This document shows positions 12,487 to 27,400 of a stretch of DNA of 59,809 nt, piece by piece. The translations under genes were made by a program, and so were the position numbers. Source of the DNA: Didymodactylos carnosus (Eukaryota > Rotifera > Eurotatoria > Philodinida > Philodinidae). The notes under the pieces are model-generated. The model was not told the origin of the DNA, made no database searches, and worked only from the letters and a program-made list of their open reading frames with translations. The stretch is taken from contig CAJNOQ010000247.1 of assembly GCA_905250885.1 (NCBI GenBank), positions 1 through 59,809 on the forward strand. Direction: 5' to 3'. Within the stretch, counting starts at the first letter, position 1; every line of letters starts with the position of its first letter.

Positions 12487-15400
12487 ATGTTAATTGTTAT
12501 CTCTATTTTATTAATATTTGCATTCATTTTTTTATCTAGTAATAAAATTAATTGTAAAACTTTGTCTACTAATACTATGATATTATCATCAAAATTACGA
12601 CGATCATCAGAATATTATCCTTTATATGTCGAATTACGAAATAAAATTCATCGTGAAAAATATAATCATAACGTAAACAGATATAAAAAACATAAAATAA
12701 TTCATAAAAGATTTACTGATGAAAATTTAATTTTTTATAATGATATCAACGATTTGGATGTGTTACCAAATGTAAATATAACAAATAACAAAACACTTTA
12801 TCAACACAATATTTTTGATAATGATCCAAATATACCTTTTGCACATATTCGTCATGAAAAAGATCCAGGTAAGATATACAAGGTTGTGATATATCTATGA
12901 TTCTGAGACTATAATCTAGTGTATAATAAATGAATAAACATTTCAACTACTCTATTATAAGATATATTTTCAAATTTAGAAAAATATAAATTCTATTTCA
13001 GAATTTCTTTAAGGATTAAAAATTTTTTTGTGTAAAATTATATTTTCTTACACACTTATTCCGATGGCTGTATATTCTTATCACAGTAAAAAATACATTT
13101 TTTTAGGCGTATAAGATACGCAGATGTTAAGATTTGTCTCTATACGTGTGGGATTCGTAGTCATGTAAGTATTTCATATGAGTATCTCAGGCGTTTTTCA
13201 TGACTGACGAGAAAGAAAAACTTCACTAGAGTACTCTTTCTTCTCAGATGATTTAACCATTAGCAATCATAGGTTCCTTATGCATTTTGTGTTTTTTACG
13301 TTTAAAAAAAGAAAAATTTCTCTTATTTGTATGCGTGCGTGCATACAGATTGTCTATTGAATCACTGATATCATGAGCTTTAATTTCAAGTGTATTGTCT
13401 CTCTGATGTATATTTTCGTTTCTCTTTTAGTCTTAACTCGTACTCAAACTCGTGCTATTATAACTGTTATCATCGTCATTGGTGTATTTATTATTGTAAT
13501 AACCATATTCAAATTAAAGTAAGTTATATCTTTTTTTTGTGTAAAATTTGTATAAAATAAACGATTTAAGTCGTTTATATCGTCTAATTAGAAAATTCGA
13601 TAATAGCGTTCACATTTTCTTGCGTGATGTATACTCTATAAAAAAAAAAGCAAAAAAAACAACATGCTCGAGAAAAACTGTTTCCTGTTAAATTCATTGT
13701 TTTTAAATAACTGATATTTGAAATTAAAGTCAAACTAAATCTTTTGAAGCTTTCTTTCCCACTGATCAAAAGTTCATTATAACTTAAAATTTTTCTATTA
13801 ATTGAGATTATAGCGACAAAAGTGACAGAGGTCCTACAACTGAATAATGGAAAAAAATGAATTATTGTTACTACCATACAAGTCTGTTATTTTACGATGT
13901 CTAGTCGAGTTCAGTTTTAATTATCACATGTCAAATGTTCTATTTTATCAGTCTCGTTTTCTTAGAAAAACAGATGTTTTGTCACATTTAAAAATTGATC
14001 GGAACGCGAATGACTTGAAGGAGGAGGGATCCATGTAAATTTTCCTTAAACTCTCTCTATTTGTAGGGAGTACTTCAAAGTAGATGTTCTGAAGTTTTTT
14101 TTCTTACTGACATTATTTAGCTGAGAAAAAAGTTAATTACTGAAAACACGGTTAAATTTTTGAGCGCGGGACTATTATTAAAAAATTTCGTGTCCGTGCT
14201 CGATTCAACAAAAACCTTGATACTTGCCTACATCGACAGAGAGATGTATGGAGAATATTTACTACGAGGAAATATGTAAAAATTTTGTTCTTTCCTTCCT
14301 GTTATTGACTAATTAACGTGAATTTAGCCTATGGTACCATTTTAAAGTCTCAGTTGCAAAATAACAACTCAACAAAAAATTTCAAGCAATATCTCATCTG
14401 ATTTCATGGGCTACAAGATAGATGACCTTAGAAGTTTTAGAATTCATTTTGGGCTGTTCAGTAAGTCTCATTTCTTTCCCGACCAAAGAATTGCTCGGGC
14501 TTTATGAGCACATGAATTTTTTCACACCTATTTACAGACTTTGGGTGTTTGATTCTAGTCAAAGGCAATTTCAAATTTCCAGATATGGGAAGATTTTCTT
14601 CTACAATCTTCTAAAAACTGGAAGAGTTTGAGAAAAAATTCAAAACTTGAAAATATCGCTGGTTTTTAGCGAAGAGGAGATTTTCACCCTGCAGCGTACG
14701 GCTCGTTTCGTCCGAACCAAGCATTTTGGATGGAAACTCTGAACACAAAAGTTGAATTCCGGAGTCTCTCGCGAGAGCTTTTTTAGAAAAACATTTTCCT
14801 CGGATTCAAAATTGAAAGACGCAAAATTTGAAAATGTGAAAAAAAAGTAAAATTTATTTTAAAAATTTACAAAAAACAAATTTGAAAGAATTTCTCGTGC
14901 GAGACTCCGAAAGTCGATTTTGAACAACTTTTGTACTCAGAGTTTTGGTCTAAAATGCTTGATTCAAGTAAAACTAGTCGCAAGGCTTTCTTTAAAATAC
15001 GCTTAGCTCTGAAATCCAATTTGGAAGGTAAAAGTTAAATTACCCAGGTCGAACGATACGGTCCATATACGGACGGTCTACTGGACGCAGGAATACGGAC
15101 CGTAACATCATTTAAATAGGGCCGTATACGGCCGTATTTTCACAATATACGGCCCGTAAACGGTACCGTTTCTGGGCACAGGAATACGGGGTCGTATACT
15201 GTGAAAATACGGCCGTATACGGCCCTATTTAAATGATGTTACGGTCCGTATTCCTGGGTCCAGTAGACGGTCCGTAACGGTTATCCGTTTTGCGCGATCT
15301 GGGTTTCTACGTCAAAACTCCATCAGATAATTATGTTAAGTTTTCTTCCTTATACAATTTAAAGTCCTCTATCGAACTACGTTAGAATCAACTCTTCATA

Positions 15401-18400
15401 TCTATAACTGAAGTTTCTAATGACATTTTAAAAATGAAGTAAAAAGCTTCAAAAAAACATTAAAACTTTTTTTATTAAAAACTTTAACTCTGTAAAGCGA
15501 AAAAATCTTTCAAACATATACTTCGAAATGTCCTCTACAATCTGGTAAAAAACAGAACGAGTAGGGATGCTTCTTAAAAAAGAGAGAGAGAGTATCTTAA
15601 TTGTAAAATACTATTTCCTTAATGTAAAATGCTTTTTGTTATTATTGAATAAATTAAATATTAATTTAATTTTTTTTTGTTGTTGTTGAAAATGATTGCA
15701 TGAGTTAAAACAATCTAAAACAGTATGAAGTGGATAAATGATTACTTTATTTAATGTTTTCATGTTTCTCATAAACATATGAATATCATAAATATATTTT
15801 ATTCTAAGTCGCGACTAAATAGCTCTATAACATAGTAACATTAAAAGAAAGGTAAGATTAACGATCATGATCACATTGTTCATCATTTTTTATTAATATT
15901 TTTTTGCTTATCTATAATAACAACGTATAGTTATCGTTTTATGATATCCGATGTAATTGCATGATCATTTTCTTTTCCCCTATAATTAGTATTGATAAAA
16001 AAAACTTTTATGTTTTTTTATAAGATCTAAATAAAATTCATATATATATATATTGTTGACATGCATATACGCCTATATTTACAGTAAGTAAATAACCACT
16101 GATTGTTCTTTATTAGTTTATTAAATTAACGTATTATGGAAACCTGTAAAAAACAACTCTCGCATATTTGTGTTTGTGTGTAAGTAGATATATATATATA
16201 TATTTTTCTTTTTGTTTCTTTTACTAATATAGACTAATAAAAGTTTGATAGATTAAAAAAAAAATACCATCATCACACAAGTGTTTAACACTTTTAAAAT
16301 AAAAACAAAGTTGTTTTCAGATTATCAAAGAGGCAAAATACAGAAATACAAAAATAAAATGAATACTGTATCCACATTGGTTTCTATATTTAATTCTATT
16401 TTTAAAATCCTTCATGAATTTGCTTTTCGAATTTAATATGAAGTCAAATATTGTTCATTGTATTCATTTTTTATTTCTATATCATTATTATCAATCTAAA
16501 CTTTTCTATGATTATTAATTAATTTCATTTTAATCCTTTATCCTTCATGTAGAAATGTTCCAGAAACTAAATGAAGCATCAAATGCAAAACCTTTCAAGG
16601 TATTATTTGTAGTAAATCAATTAAAGTTAAATGATGGCAAAAATTTCACAAGAAATAGGTATGGAGGAGATCGTGAAAAAGAGTATGGCCACTGGAGTGA
16701 CCGTTGGAGGGAGGGTGAAGAGAGAAAATCGAAAAATAATTTTTAACAAATACATCAAAAAACATAGACTTTTTTCTTAGAAAAATAAAATTTTACCGTG
16801 AATTTAACTTCTCACTGCTTATACCATTCAAATAAAGAAAACAGATTGCATGTTTATGAAACTACTAGGCTGTTTGTAAGAAAAAAAATTGGATTTTTCA
16901 AGTTATTCCGCCCCCCCCCCTCTCCTATCCCAATAGTCACTGAAGTGACCAAATCACTATCTACAAAGGTGAATGCACCCGCTCGATCTGATCATACTAT
17001 TAGTATATTGAGCAGATCAGTGCTCTATTCTGATGGTAGTTCTTTTGGAACTTCTATGGAGGATAAAGGGTTAACTATAGACGTGTTGCTATTGTTTGTT
17101 TTTCTGACGTGTTTCTCTGTTTATACATGATGAAATCATTAATAATCATGTCAATTTACTGAATTTGTTTTTATATCTTAATAACATGTGTGAAGAATAA
17201 TTCTTGTAACGTAACACTCTCTATTCTATAGTCTAAAATCATTAGGTTAAAAAGCTTTTATGTAAAAGAGAAAAAAATTCAAATTTTAATGGTGCAATGA
17301 ATATTTATTTTTATTTTGATAATAATTATGTTTGATTTATATTATCACATATACTAGATGTACTATATAGAAAGAAAGATCAAAAGTTCTTTACCATAGT
17401 TTAATTAACTAAATCAAATATGTCATCTATTTTATTATGGATATTTTTAAATATATTATCAATCTGAGAATTTGACAAAGAATATATATTAAGCTGATGC
17501 CACATAAACTATTGTTTAGTTCATTGACTAATAAAGAAGACATAAAGAAAGAAAATTGTTTTATAATCCCTGCATAATAATTTTTATATAAAAAAAACAT
17601 TGAATATTCTAATGGTGATTTCGTTTAGTTGTATATATGTTATGGAGTAAGTACAGAATTAGAATCTACAGAATCACTAGCGAATTAGTAGATTCTCTAA
17701 TTCATCAATAAAAGTACTGAATGAACGTTTGAACTTCTCTCATAATGGATGTGGGCGAGATAGATAGTGAGAGTGAATAAAATAAAAATATTTCACTTAT
17801 CAAGTAATATAAGAAATCGAAAATTTTTAAATTAAAAAGTTAATTGTTTCAACTTCGATACTGATCTAGATGCTCTCAATAAATATTTGTGTAAGAAACA
17901 ATACTGAATAAAAAGAGATTATATTAAACTACAAAGAGTTGATTTACAACTTCAAGGTATAGAAGTTAAAAAATTGTTTTTATTCAATTTTATATAGCAA
18001 AATTTAAAGTTCATTTTGTACTTTCTCCATAACATTTATATTACCTTTTTCTTCAATTGAATTCGAGAATCTTATTGCTTAGTTATTCTGTTTTTTCTTT
18101 AGAAATTTTTGTCGTGAACAAGAACCAAAATCAGTTGAAATTCCACAAAGAACATCAGTTTACAGTGATACAAGTTCACGGCACAATAGCGTTGGAGTAA
18201 GTTCAAAAAAAAAATTTTTTTTTTTTTTATTTAGAAATCAACAAGAAATAGAACTGTTTAATTTCCATCACCATAATGAATTTAATGATCAAATAGATGT
18301 TTTAAAATATTGTCCAATCATATATAATGTATAATTTCGTAAGAGATATCTCAGAAAATATGTGTTCGATTTGTCTTTATCATTACGTATAACTGAACTG

Positions 18401-21400
18401 ATTTTGAGAATATAAATTATCTACTCATTTCTAATAAACAACGACAAAATAAAAAAGCAGAATTCCTTTGGTTAAAAATATGCCAATTTAAAACAGCATT
18501 GATGCACGAAAAGAAAAGTTATGTGAAATGTGAAAACTCGCCGTAAAAATATATTTGTTTTATTGAAGAGACATATACATTCAATTTACCATCCTTCCGT
18601 TTTCCTCCTCTATTCTTTTTTTCTTTTAATGTTTAACGATTTCCTTATTTATCGTAGATATATGTTGTAAAAGAAGAAATAATGTAAATCGGTTGATGCC
18701 ATAAGAAGGAACATTGTGGTTGTGATTTTCTTTATGATACTTATGGTACATGTTCTTTTCTGACTATTAAGCGTTTTTTTTTTTATACTGTTTATATAGT
18801 TATAGTGATGATAAAATGATTATAAAATGATTTTTTTATTTTAAAAACGACTTCTTCATTCAAACTCAGCTGGTTTTACACGTTAATTGTCACTACTACT
18901 ATAATAAGAGCGAAGGAAAAATTGATAGCCCAAAGCGAGAAGAAGATATAAAAGTACTACTACTCATCTATATAGAATAAGAAAATAGCACAGAAAAACA
19001 TTTAAAATTACTTGGATGAAAAACACAAGAAAATATGAGTATTCTTATAATATAAGAAGGTATCGTATCGTTTCTCTTATATTCAAATACCTTACATAGT
19101 AAAAATGAGAGTTAAGTTTTTTTTGTTGATAATTATGTAATTCTATGATATTTTCTTATATATTGTTATGCAAAGAGTTTAAAAAACTACTAGGAACAGA
19201 AATAGTTAGATAGAAGATGAAAATTAAGTAAATTCTCAAGTGAATAGAACAGAAACAATCTTTTTTTAGGAAAATTTCATATCTAAATCCCTCTGTTTAT
19301 ATCTCTTTCTATCTAGATCTGGTTAGTGTATTTTTTTTTCTCTCTCTTGTAAGTACAACTCTCTACGATCAGTTTATATTATAGTAGTAGTTTATATTAG
19401 TAATAGATAACTTTATATTATTTATCTCTATCCATATGGAGCGTGACTTGTCTCATTGTTGTTTTCCTTTCTCTTTTTCCTCTCTATAATCGTTAATGAG
19501 ACTCTACCGCCTATTCTAGGCTTGTTGTTTCTGTCAAGATAATCTCTCTTCTCTTTTCTTTTGATAAAAATCTTTTAGTTCTATTCTATAGATCTAGTTG
19601 CGCTCTCTAGTCAGATATATGATCATTATAAATAATGATTTATAGATCTGTTTTATACCATATAATTGTGGTATGCGTCGTCGTCTCTCACTTATTTTTT
19701 ATAATTAAGTAGTACTATTAAACACGTTGCGCATTTACACTTAAGTATTCATCATAAAGAACAACAACAAGAAAAATTAGTAAGTGGGTGTTTCCATCCT
19801 GGTCCTCCCGCTTTGTATACAACTTCAAGTTGGCAACATTTAACTATGTCTGTCTTGTAGAACACGTCGAGTTACCAATATTTTTATGTTTTTTTTTTCG
19901 AAAATAAAGAACGCTGCTTTTGAGACCCATGGTTCTTAAAAGTTGTTCGTTTTCCATTAGAGAACTCACGAAAGCTCGATTTTTCGTTTTACTATATGTT
20001 TTAAAATTTTTTCAAATTATCCATTCAATAGACCACAAAAAGTTGTACTCATAAATTTTCAAGGTTATACACCCCAGATCGAGGACAAACGAAAATGGGA
20101 AAAAGTGGCACTTTTCCGATAGCTACAAGCAGCGACGTACCCAGCACTAGGTCAAAAGTGGGTCATGACCCATCCCTTAGAAATTTTGTTTTCTTTAATT
20201 GAAAGTAGAAAAAAATACTTTGACTGAAATCAAAAATAAAAATGTTACACAAGAATTTTTTTCTTTGACCAAAAAAATAAGTTTGACCCGTCCCTTACTG
20301 GAATCCTGGGTACATCGCTGGCTACAAGTCGATCAAAAATTATTTAAATGTCAAGTATTCTATAGCCAAAGTGTAGCGTAAACCTTCTTCTTTCCAGCTG
20401 CAAAAGAATTAGCCTTTTACTGTTTTAGCTTTTTAAGTTTTAGACTCCAGAAGAAGGTCCAGCTTCCAAATGTTTCGAACTTGAGAGTCGGTTCCTTTGA
20501 AAACTGACCTTCAGAATTTCTTGAAACTTTCTTTCTAAACTGCACTGACTTAGTGCCACAAAAGTTTCCATATCTCCTTCGTACAAACGACCACTGGTAG
20601 GAGAGACTCAGTCGACAGCTAGGACCTAAGTTCCATATTTGTGAGAAAATATAGCGAGTTTTCCTTAGTGAATTTGGGAAAACTTAACTTAAAATATTTT
20701 TACAGAAAACTACTATCATAAAAAAATTCAGTATCGAAACTTAGCTATAGTTTTTGAAAAATAATAGAAAAAATTTGAATATTACACGCACAAAAATGCA
20801 TGCAAGTAGGTCAGTGTTGTTTTGTTTTGATTCTTTGTGTTAATTTTTGTTTTGATGGTTTTGTGCTGATTATTGAAAAGTATCTTTTTTCAGATAAAAT
20901 CTTTTATTTATATTAAATTATACATCTTCTGAGAATCTTAGTTTATTGAAATAGGTTAACGTTCAATATTTAATTTTTCTCTACTCTCTTACTAAATGTT
21001 TTTCTCTTTCTTTTCTGGAAATAAAGTACCAAGAGAATATTCTCTTTGTCTTGTTTTTTATTATTGTCACTTATCAGATAATGTTTGACTATAAACTCGA
21101 AAGAAAACATACTGCTGTTATTATATGTAGAAGTATTTGATTATTCTATATGTATATTGTAACTTTGGCTCATTCCACATATTAATTGCTTCATCTCATT
21201 ATATAACTACTTCCACTATTATCATAATAGATGAGAAACCAGCTTCTTTTCTTCGTTGTTATCATTGTTTTTAGCTTTGTCTGGTTAGTTCATCAACAAT
21301 AATTGTTCATTGACAGATGTTACGCAGCTTTCCAACAGGTCATTTGTCTTCTCTCTTTTGTGACTTGTGAGGTTAGCTAATGCACAAAATTATCTATCAA

Positions 21401-24400
21401 ATTTTTGAATATTGAATAAAACCCCTATGATGTTTCATTTTCTCTGTACGAAATTGAACTTAAAAAAGTTGTTGAAATAACAAGTGCTACTACTATAAAA
21501 GAGTCGACTGTTTTTGGTAGTAAAGAGTTATTTCATAGTTAGTGTTACCCTGTCCATCATCCTCTTATTCTTGGCATTTCTATATGAAAAAAAAGAAAAA
21601 TAATTTTCTTTTTTTTGTATACATATATAAAATCAGTTGTCATAATTTTCATCCTGGGAAATATAGAGTGTTTATGTAATAACAACTCATGATAGCTTTG
21701 GCGAACTAGTAAGGACAACAATATAGATTTTATCACACAATAAATATTATGAAGACATGGATGCTGTGTAAGACACATTTAATTACTAAGAGGTATTTCG
21801 TCGTTGAAGCGAGTTATAAGTGTTATTGTACACTTATGCACATGGCGTGACTCTTAAATTACCAAGGTCATCGAACAATTAACTAAAGTGTCATCCGACT
21901 AGGACAATAATTTTGTACAGGAAATAAAATATGTTCAATTAAAAATTTTGTTGGTAAATGCTCTTTGATTTGTCTCATCTATTTATCGGCAAATATATTC
22001 ATTTTTTAATTGAATTAATCAATATTTTTTACGTCAAAATCAGTTTTCATATATATATCATTTATACTATAAGAGAGAAATTTCTAAGCAAAGTTCTATC
22101 TAGAGGAAAATATTATTGTTTTCTAAGTATTTTTCTTCTCTTCTGTCGATAAAAGCTTGTTGCGTGACTGCTATTACTTCTGAAGTATTTGAATTCTAAA
22201 TGGAAAAGTAGATCTTTTTTTTCCTTTACTATTCGTTACATTTTTTTTTTAAATAGTTTTGATTAACATTAGAATTTTCACTCTGTCTTGTTGTCATGAT
22301 TAAATCAATCTATGATTATCTCTTCAATTCTAGCACTACTTTATTGTTAGAAAGTTGTGATAGAATAGTTTAGATATATGTTGAATTTTAGAATATTGCG
22401 TTAATAATTATTATTACCATAGAAGAACAGCGTATATGATGGGTTTTGTTTAATATAAAAAAAAAAAAAAGATTTGCTTTCCTTTTTAACCATTTTATAC
22501 ACTCTAAAAAATGGAAAAAGGTGTTCTTCAGTTTTTCAATGAACTGAAAAATCAATTAGAATTTTGTTCGTCATTTGTACTAAATAGAGAGAACTCAAAT
22601 TCTGTTCGTCAACTCTTAAGAACTTGAAATGTGCATTTTTTTAAATTTTCAAAGAATGATAAAAATCAATTTTTCAAAAAAAATTGAAAAATAGAATTCA
22701 AGTTCTCTCTATTTAGGATAAATGATGAACAAAATTTCCATTGATTTTTTAATTTATCGAAAAACTGAAGAATACCTTTTTTATTTTTTAGAGTGTAGTT
22801 TTTCTTAAGGTAAGAATTGATTGTCTTTACTGAAGAAAAAAAAAAACCGACTGAAAAGAAGTTTTTTGTTTTGTTTCTATTCTGAGATGATAAAACCAAT
22901 GTCTTATGTATACTTCTATGCCGTGTGGCTTAGTTCTCTATTTCTTCTTTTTTTTTTTCTTATCGTTTCTTTATATAATTATAATAATACTCTTCTAATC
23001 CAAAATTTTCCGAATCGCTTCGTTTCTCATGTCTTTCGGCAATATAGGCAAGTAGTCTGATTTTAATATAGAAAATATAGACTATAAAGTCTTTAAATAA
23101 TGAGAAAATAGAAACGAACTTTTTTTTCTAATTAGGTGTAGTCTAATAATATATATATTGTACAACATGAACCGATGTAACATCAGTCGATTTATTTTTA
23201 TTTTTTTCTCTTTTATAGTATTAAAAAATATCTACACATTAACATGAGTGATATATTAAATAATTTCTGAGGCATAAGTATATTGTTATTCAGGCATTAT
23301 AAAAAAGAAATAAAAAAATAAAAAATGGTGTGTTGTCCATTTATCCGTTAAAAATAGAAGAAAGAAAAGGAGAGCGAGAAAAAATGACGATGGTGTTGAT
23401 GTTATAATCGAAAATAGAAATTAGTTTAAAGATGTTGTGCAATGAGGCATCAACAACTAAGAAAAAAATCCGTAAGACTCCAGTTTGCCATTATTAATAT
23501 GTTCGTTGAGTGAGTATAAATGAGTTTGATTGATAAAATAGATAGATAGACCGATAGATGTATGTACTATAAATAAAAACAAAATTTAGTTGTATCAGAT
23601 AACTATACTATTGACGGATTATCATTATATTCATCTTCTTTTCTTTTCTTTTTCAAAATAAATAATACACCTCACAAATAAACATTTACATGATATTAAA
23701 TAGATTGAAAAAGATTGATTTTTATATTTTAACAATTGATAAAACAATGAACTGAAAATTCTCTGTTTTTTTTTATTAGAAAACACTATTTTAAATATAC
23801 ATTTCTATTATTTTCAATACATTTTTTCTTGATGAAATCATGTTTGATGAGCATTACATACACATATAGCCATTCATTCTATAAACTATTAATGAGAAAA
23901 ACAGCGTAGTAAAACAATTTCTTACAAATTTAATAAGAAATTCTAATGGTATGGGTTTAATTTAGAATTTTTACATATATGTGTGATATTTAGTGGTCAG
24001 CATGATGATTAAAAAAAGAAATAGTATTTGTTTTGTTTTTTAATTTTAGTATTATATACGAAAATATAGTCATCCAAGCATTCGTATTGATGATCAACTA
24101 AATTGTTCATCTCTTATTACACCACCATCTATAATTCCATCTACCGTAAAAACAACATTAAAACCATCATTAACATCTTATGCAACATCAACAACAGCAT
24201 CGTCTTCGATAATTTGTGATACAGCTATTGTTTTGTCGTCGATGCGACAAAAAGATTTGGAATTAGACGATGTTTTTCATGAGTCAACAAATCATTTATT
24301 CTTAGAAACCAAATCTCTTACACCATCACCATCATCGACTGTTATTAAAAAACATTTATCTGTTTCATCTAAATTATCAAAAAATAATAATATTACAGAA

Positions 24401-27400
24401 ACAACAACAACAACAACAACAACAGCCCAAGCTGATTCAAAATTCATTGCTAATAATAACACATCACAACAAAAATCTTGTATTATCATTGAAAACAACG
24501 TAAGTGTTTGATTGTCTTATTATATTAATATGATTGTGTCAGTTCTACCAAACTATAAACAATCATTACGTTTTCTTTATTTATAATTACTTTTACACTT
24601 TCGACAAGTGTCTTTATACTTCTATAAAGTAAACTTATCTTTCCCATTATATTAGTATTTTATAAAGGAAAAAATAAAACCGGACAAAAAGATTGATATA
24701 ATTGACATGCATAAATTTATTTTTATATAAAAGTTTAAAAAATATACACTGTTACGTTCAATAACTTGTCAGTTGTGCGTTAATCAAATCAAAACGTGTG
24801 TTTATGTGTTAGAAAACTAATAAGTAAGCTTTTGATTGAATATCATACAATGGATATTTCTTTCAGGATGTACACACCTAGTGATAAAATTTACACTATT
24901 ATATATTCTGTTCGCAATCATACATTCACAGAATTCAATTGATTGAGAAACTAACTAATCTTTGCCAAATGTCTCCCTAACCAAGAGTCAGTTAGAATGT
25001 AGTTTTTCTAGTTCTAGGAGATTTATAGAATTATATAATTTGACACTATTCTTATTATCACATGTCTTATTCTTTGACTATCATTTTATGAAATATTTTG
25101 AGAGTTTATATCGAGGTATCCGGGCAAGTCGTAGATTTTTATTCACGATCAAAAGTTTTACCATTATCTCCGTTTTCTGTTCGTATTTTATTCACATTGT
25201 ATTTAATAAAATGAGACAACATTCAACATTATTGAATAGCGAGTCTGAAACTAAGTACCATATATTATAATGTTAGTCACGTATCTTCTCAAAAGAGATA
25301 TAAATTCGTCCTAATTGACTTAGTAAGATCAAACAATATCGGAGGCAACGCTCAAAGTAAGTGTAAGTTTTCGGTAATATATCTTAATTAAGAAGTATCT
25401 CTTTTAAGATGTAACCGTTAGTTATATTAATTACGATTATGACACTACAGTAAAATCATTAATAATAGTTTTCAAACGTTAAAAATGCATCTTAAAGTAG
25501 TAAATACATTTTAATTTGAATTATCTCACATTGATAGTATCTATTTATAACGATAAACAAAATCTATATCCTATTCCGTACGTGTTTTATATTCGTTAGT
25601 ATTGCACAACTTTCTATGATGATAAAATTGTTTATAAGCCGTATGTTTTATTTTGGAATATGGAATATCAAACATACGATTCGTGTTAAATTTAGATTAA
25701 CCATATGTCGGTCATTCCACGTAATTTGACTAAAAACGTGATTAAGATACTTTTTTCGCTATCTTTTTTCTTGTTTTTATATCTTTTGGACAACAAAACA
25801 TCCGACGCTCACGATAGTCATTTTGTAAAGTGTATTCAACAAAATGACACATTTTAGAGTTCGATAAGATTCTTAGTGAAGAGGCTATATCAGAAAAGGC
25901 ATACATTGTTTAACAACAGAAAATGTTTCAAGAGTATTATTAAATATCTTTGCAAAATCTCCTTAATCAACTTGAGATTTTGATGTGTCATTTTGTTGAA
26001 TACACTTTACAAAATGATTATCGTGAACTCCGGATGTTTTTTTATACAAAAGATATAATGAAGAGAAAAAAAATAGCGAAAAAGGTGTCTCAGTCACGTT
26101 TCCAGCCTACTTCGGGCAATAAAAATGGCGGTCGTGTACCTCTGATTATGATCGGTTTGTGATAGTAATAAGATCGTAGACGACTACTTTGGTTGTAAAT
26201 CATCGTGTACATGCAGACATAATACGTTGTCGTATACAACGATCGTAAAGAAAACGTTTTTAAACGTTTACAATCATATATGGCTGTTTACGACGATTAC
26301 ATTGCGTCTGCATGGAATACGACCGTATTTGGTCGTAAATCGTCGCTCACGATCGTATAAATTCGACATAAGGAGTTACATGGAATACAGACAGCACACA
26401 AAACATTTAAAGATTTTTTTGTCTGACACATGGTAAACTCTAATAAGTTTGTAGATTCAAAGAGTTCTTTACAGTATAGATGAGATACATTAATGAACAA
26501 CCATCTGGTGCTTATTAATGGCTGAAAAAGAGTTTATTATTGATGATATCTACTGGAAAGTAGGTGGATTGTGAATAGGGGCGGTACCAGGAATTGTAGC
26601 CAGGGTGGGCTCAGTCCGACTGTACTCGGAAAGGAAAAAGGGTAGTGTTTATTTTTCTCAACCAAGTTAATTTCTCTCCCTACCTACGCCGCTCTTAAAC
26701 TTTCGTACAGACAAGAAAAGCTACAGAAAAGAAAAAAAACTTTTTCAGGGTGGGCTGAGCCCACCCGTGGTGCCACCACTAATTGTGAAGGATTATGTGT
26801 TCAGATTTTGTAACTGTTATCCATCCGATATAGCGTTTCGTAAGTTGTATACTGCTGACCTCACATTCTCGTGACCTCTATCGATTGATTGTGAAGAATA
26901 CACCATCAACGCCCAAATTTACCGAATATTATTGTTTGTTCGAAATGCATGTGACATTTCCAATTGATTAAGTCAGAAACATTATTTATGTATTTAGAAC
27001 AAGAAGTAAATATTTCTACTACATTTTCTTTTTACCTTATTTGACAGAAATATGCAAGACGAAGTGATATACATATTGTTTGATGCTAGGTTATGTTTCT
27101 TCACACAGCTGAGCGACGTCCATATGAAACAAATAGACAATTATACAAATTTGTGACGCGTATCTCTCTCTCATTCGCTGTTGATAGTCCATCTGTTCAA
27201 TTAGTAAATGATGTAGGTAATAATAAATGATTGCAAAAAAAATAAAAAGATCTTTACTGTGGATGTCTGCTGTTAACTTTATCGGTTTGAATAAAAGGAA
27301 AAAAACGTGACTAATATGACTACTTATCTCGATTTTCTTCTTGATAACCTTAGTTTTTTTCTCTGTGATTTAATAGTAATAATAGTACACAATTGCAAGT

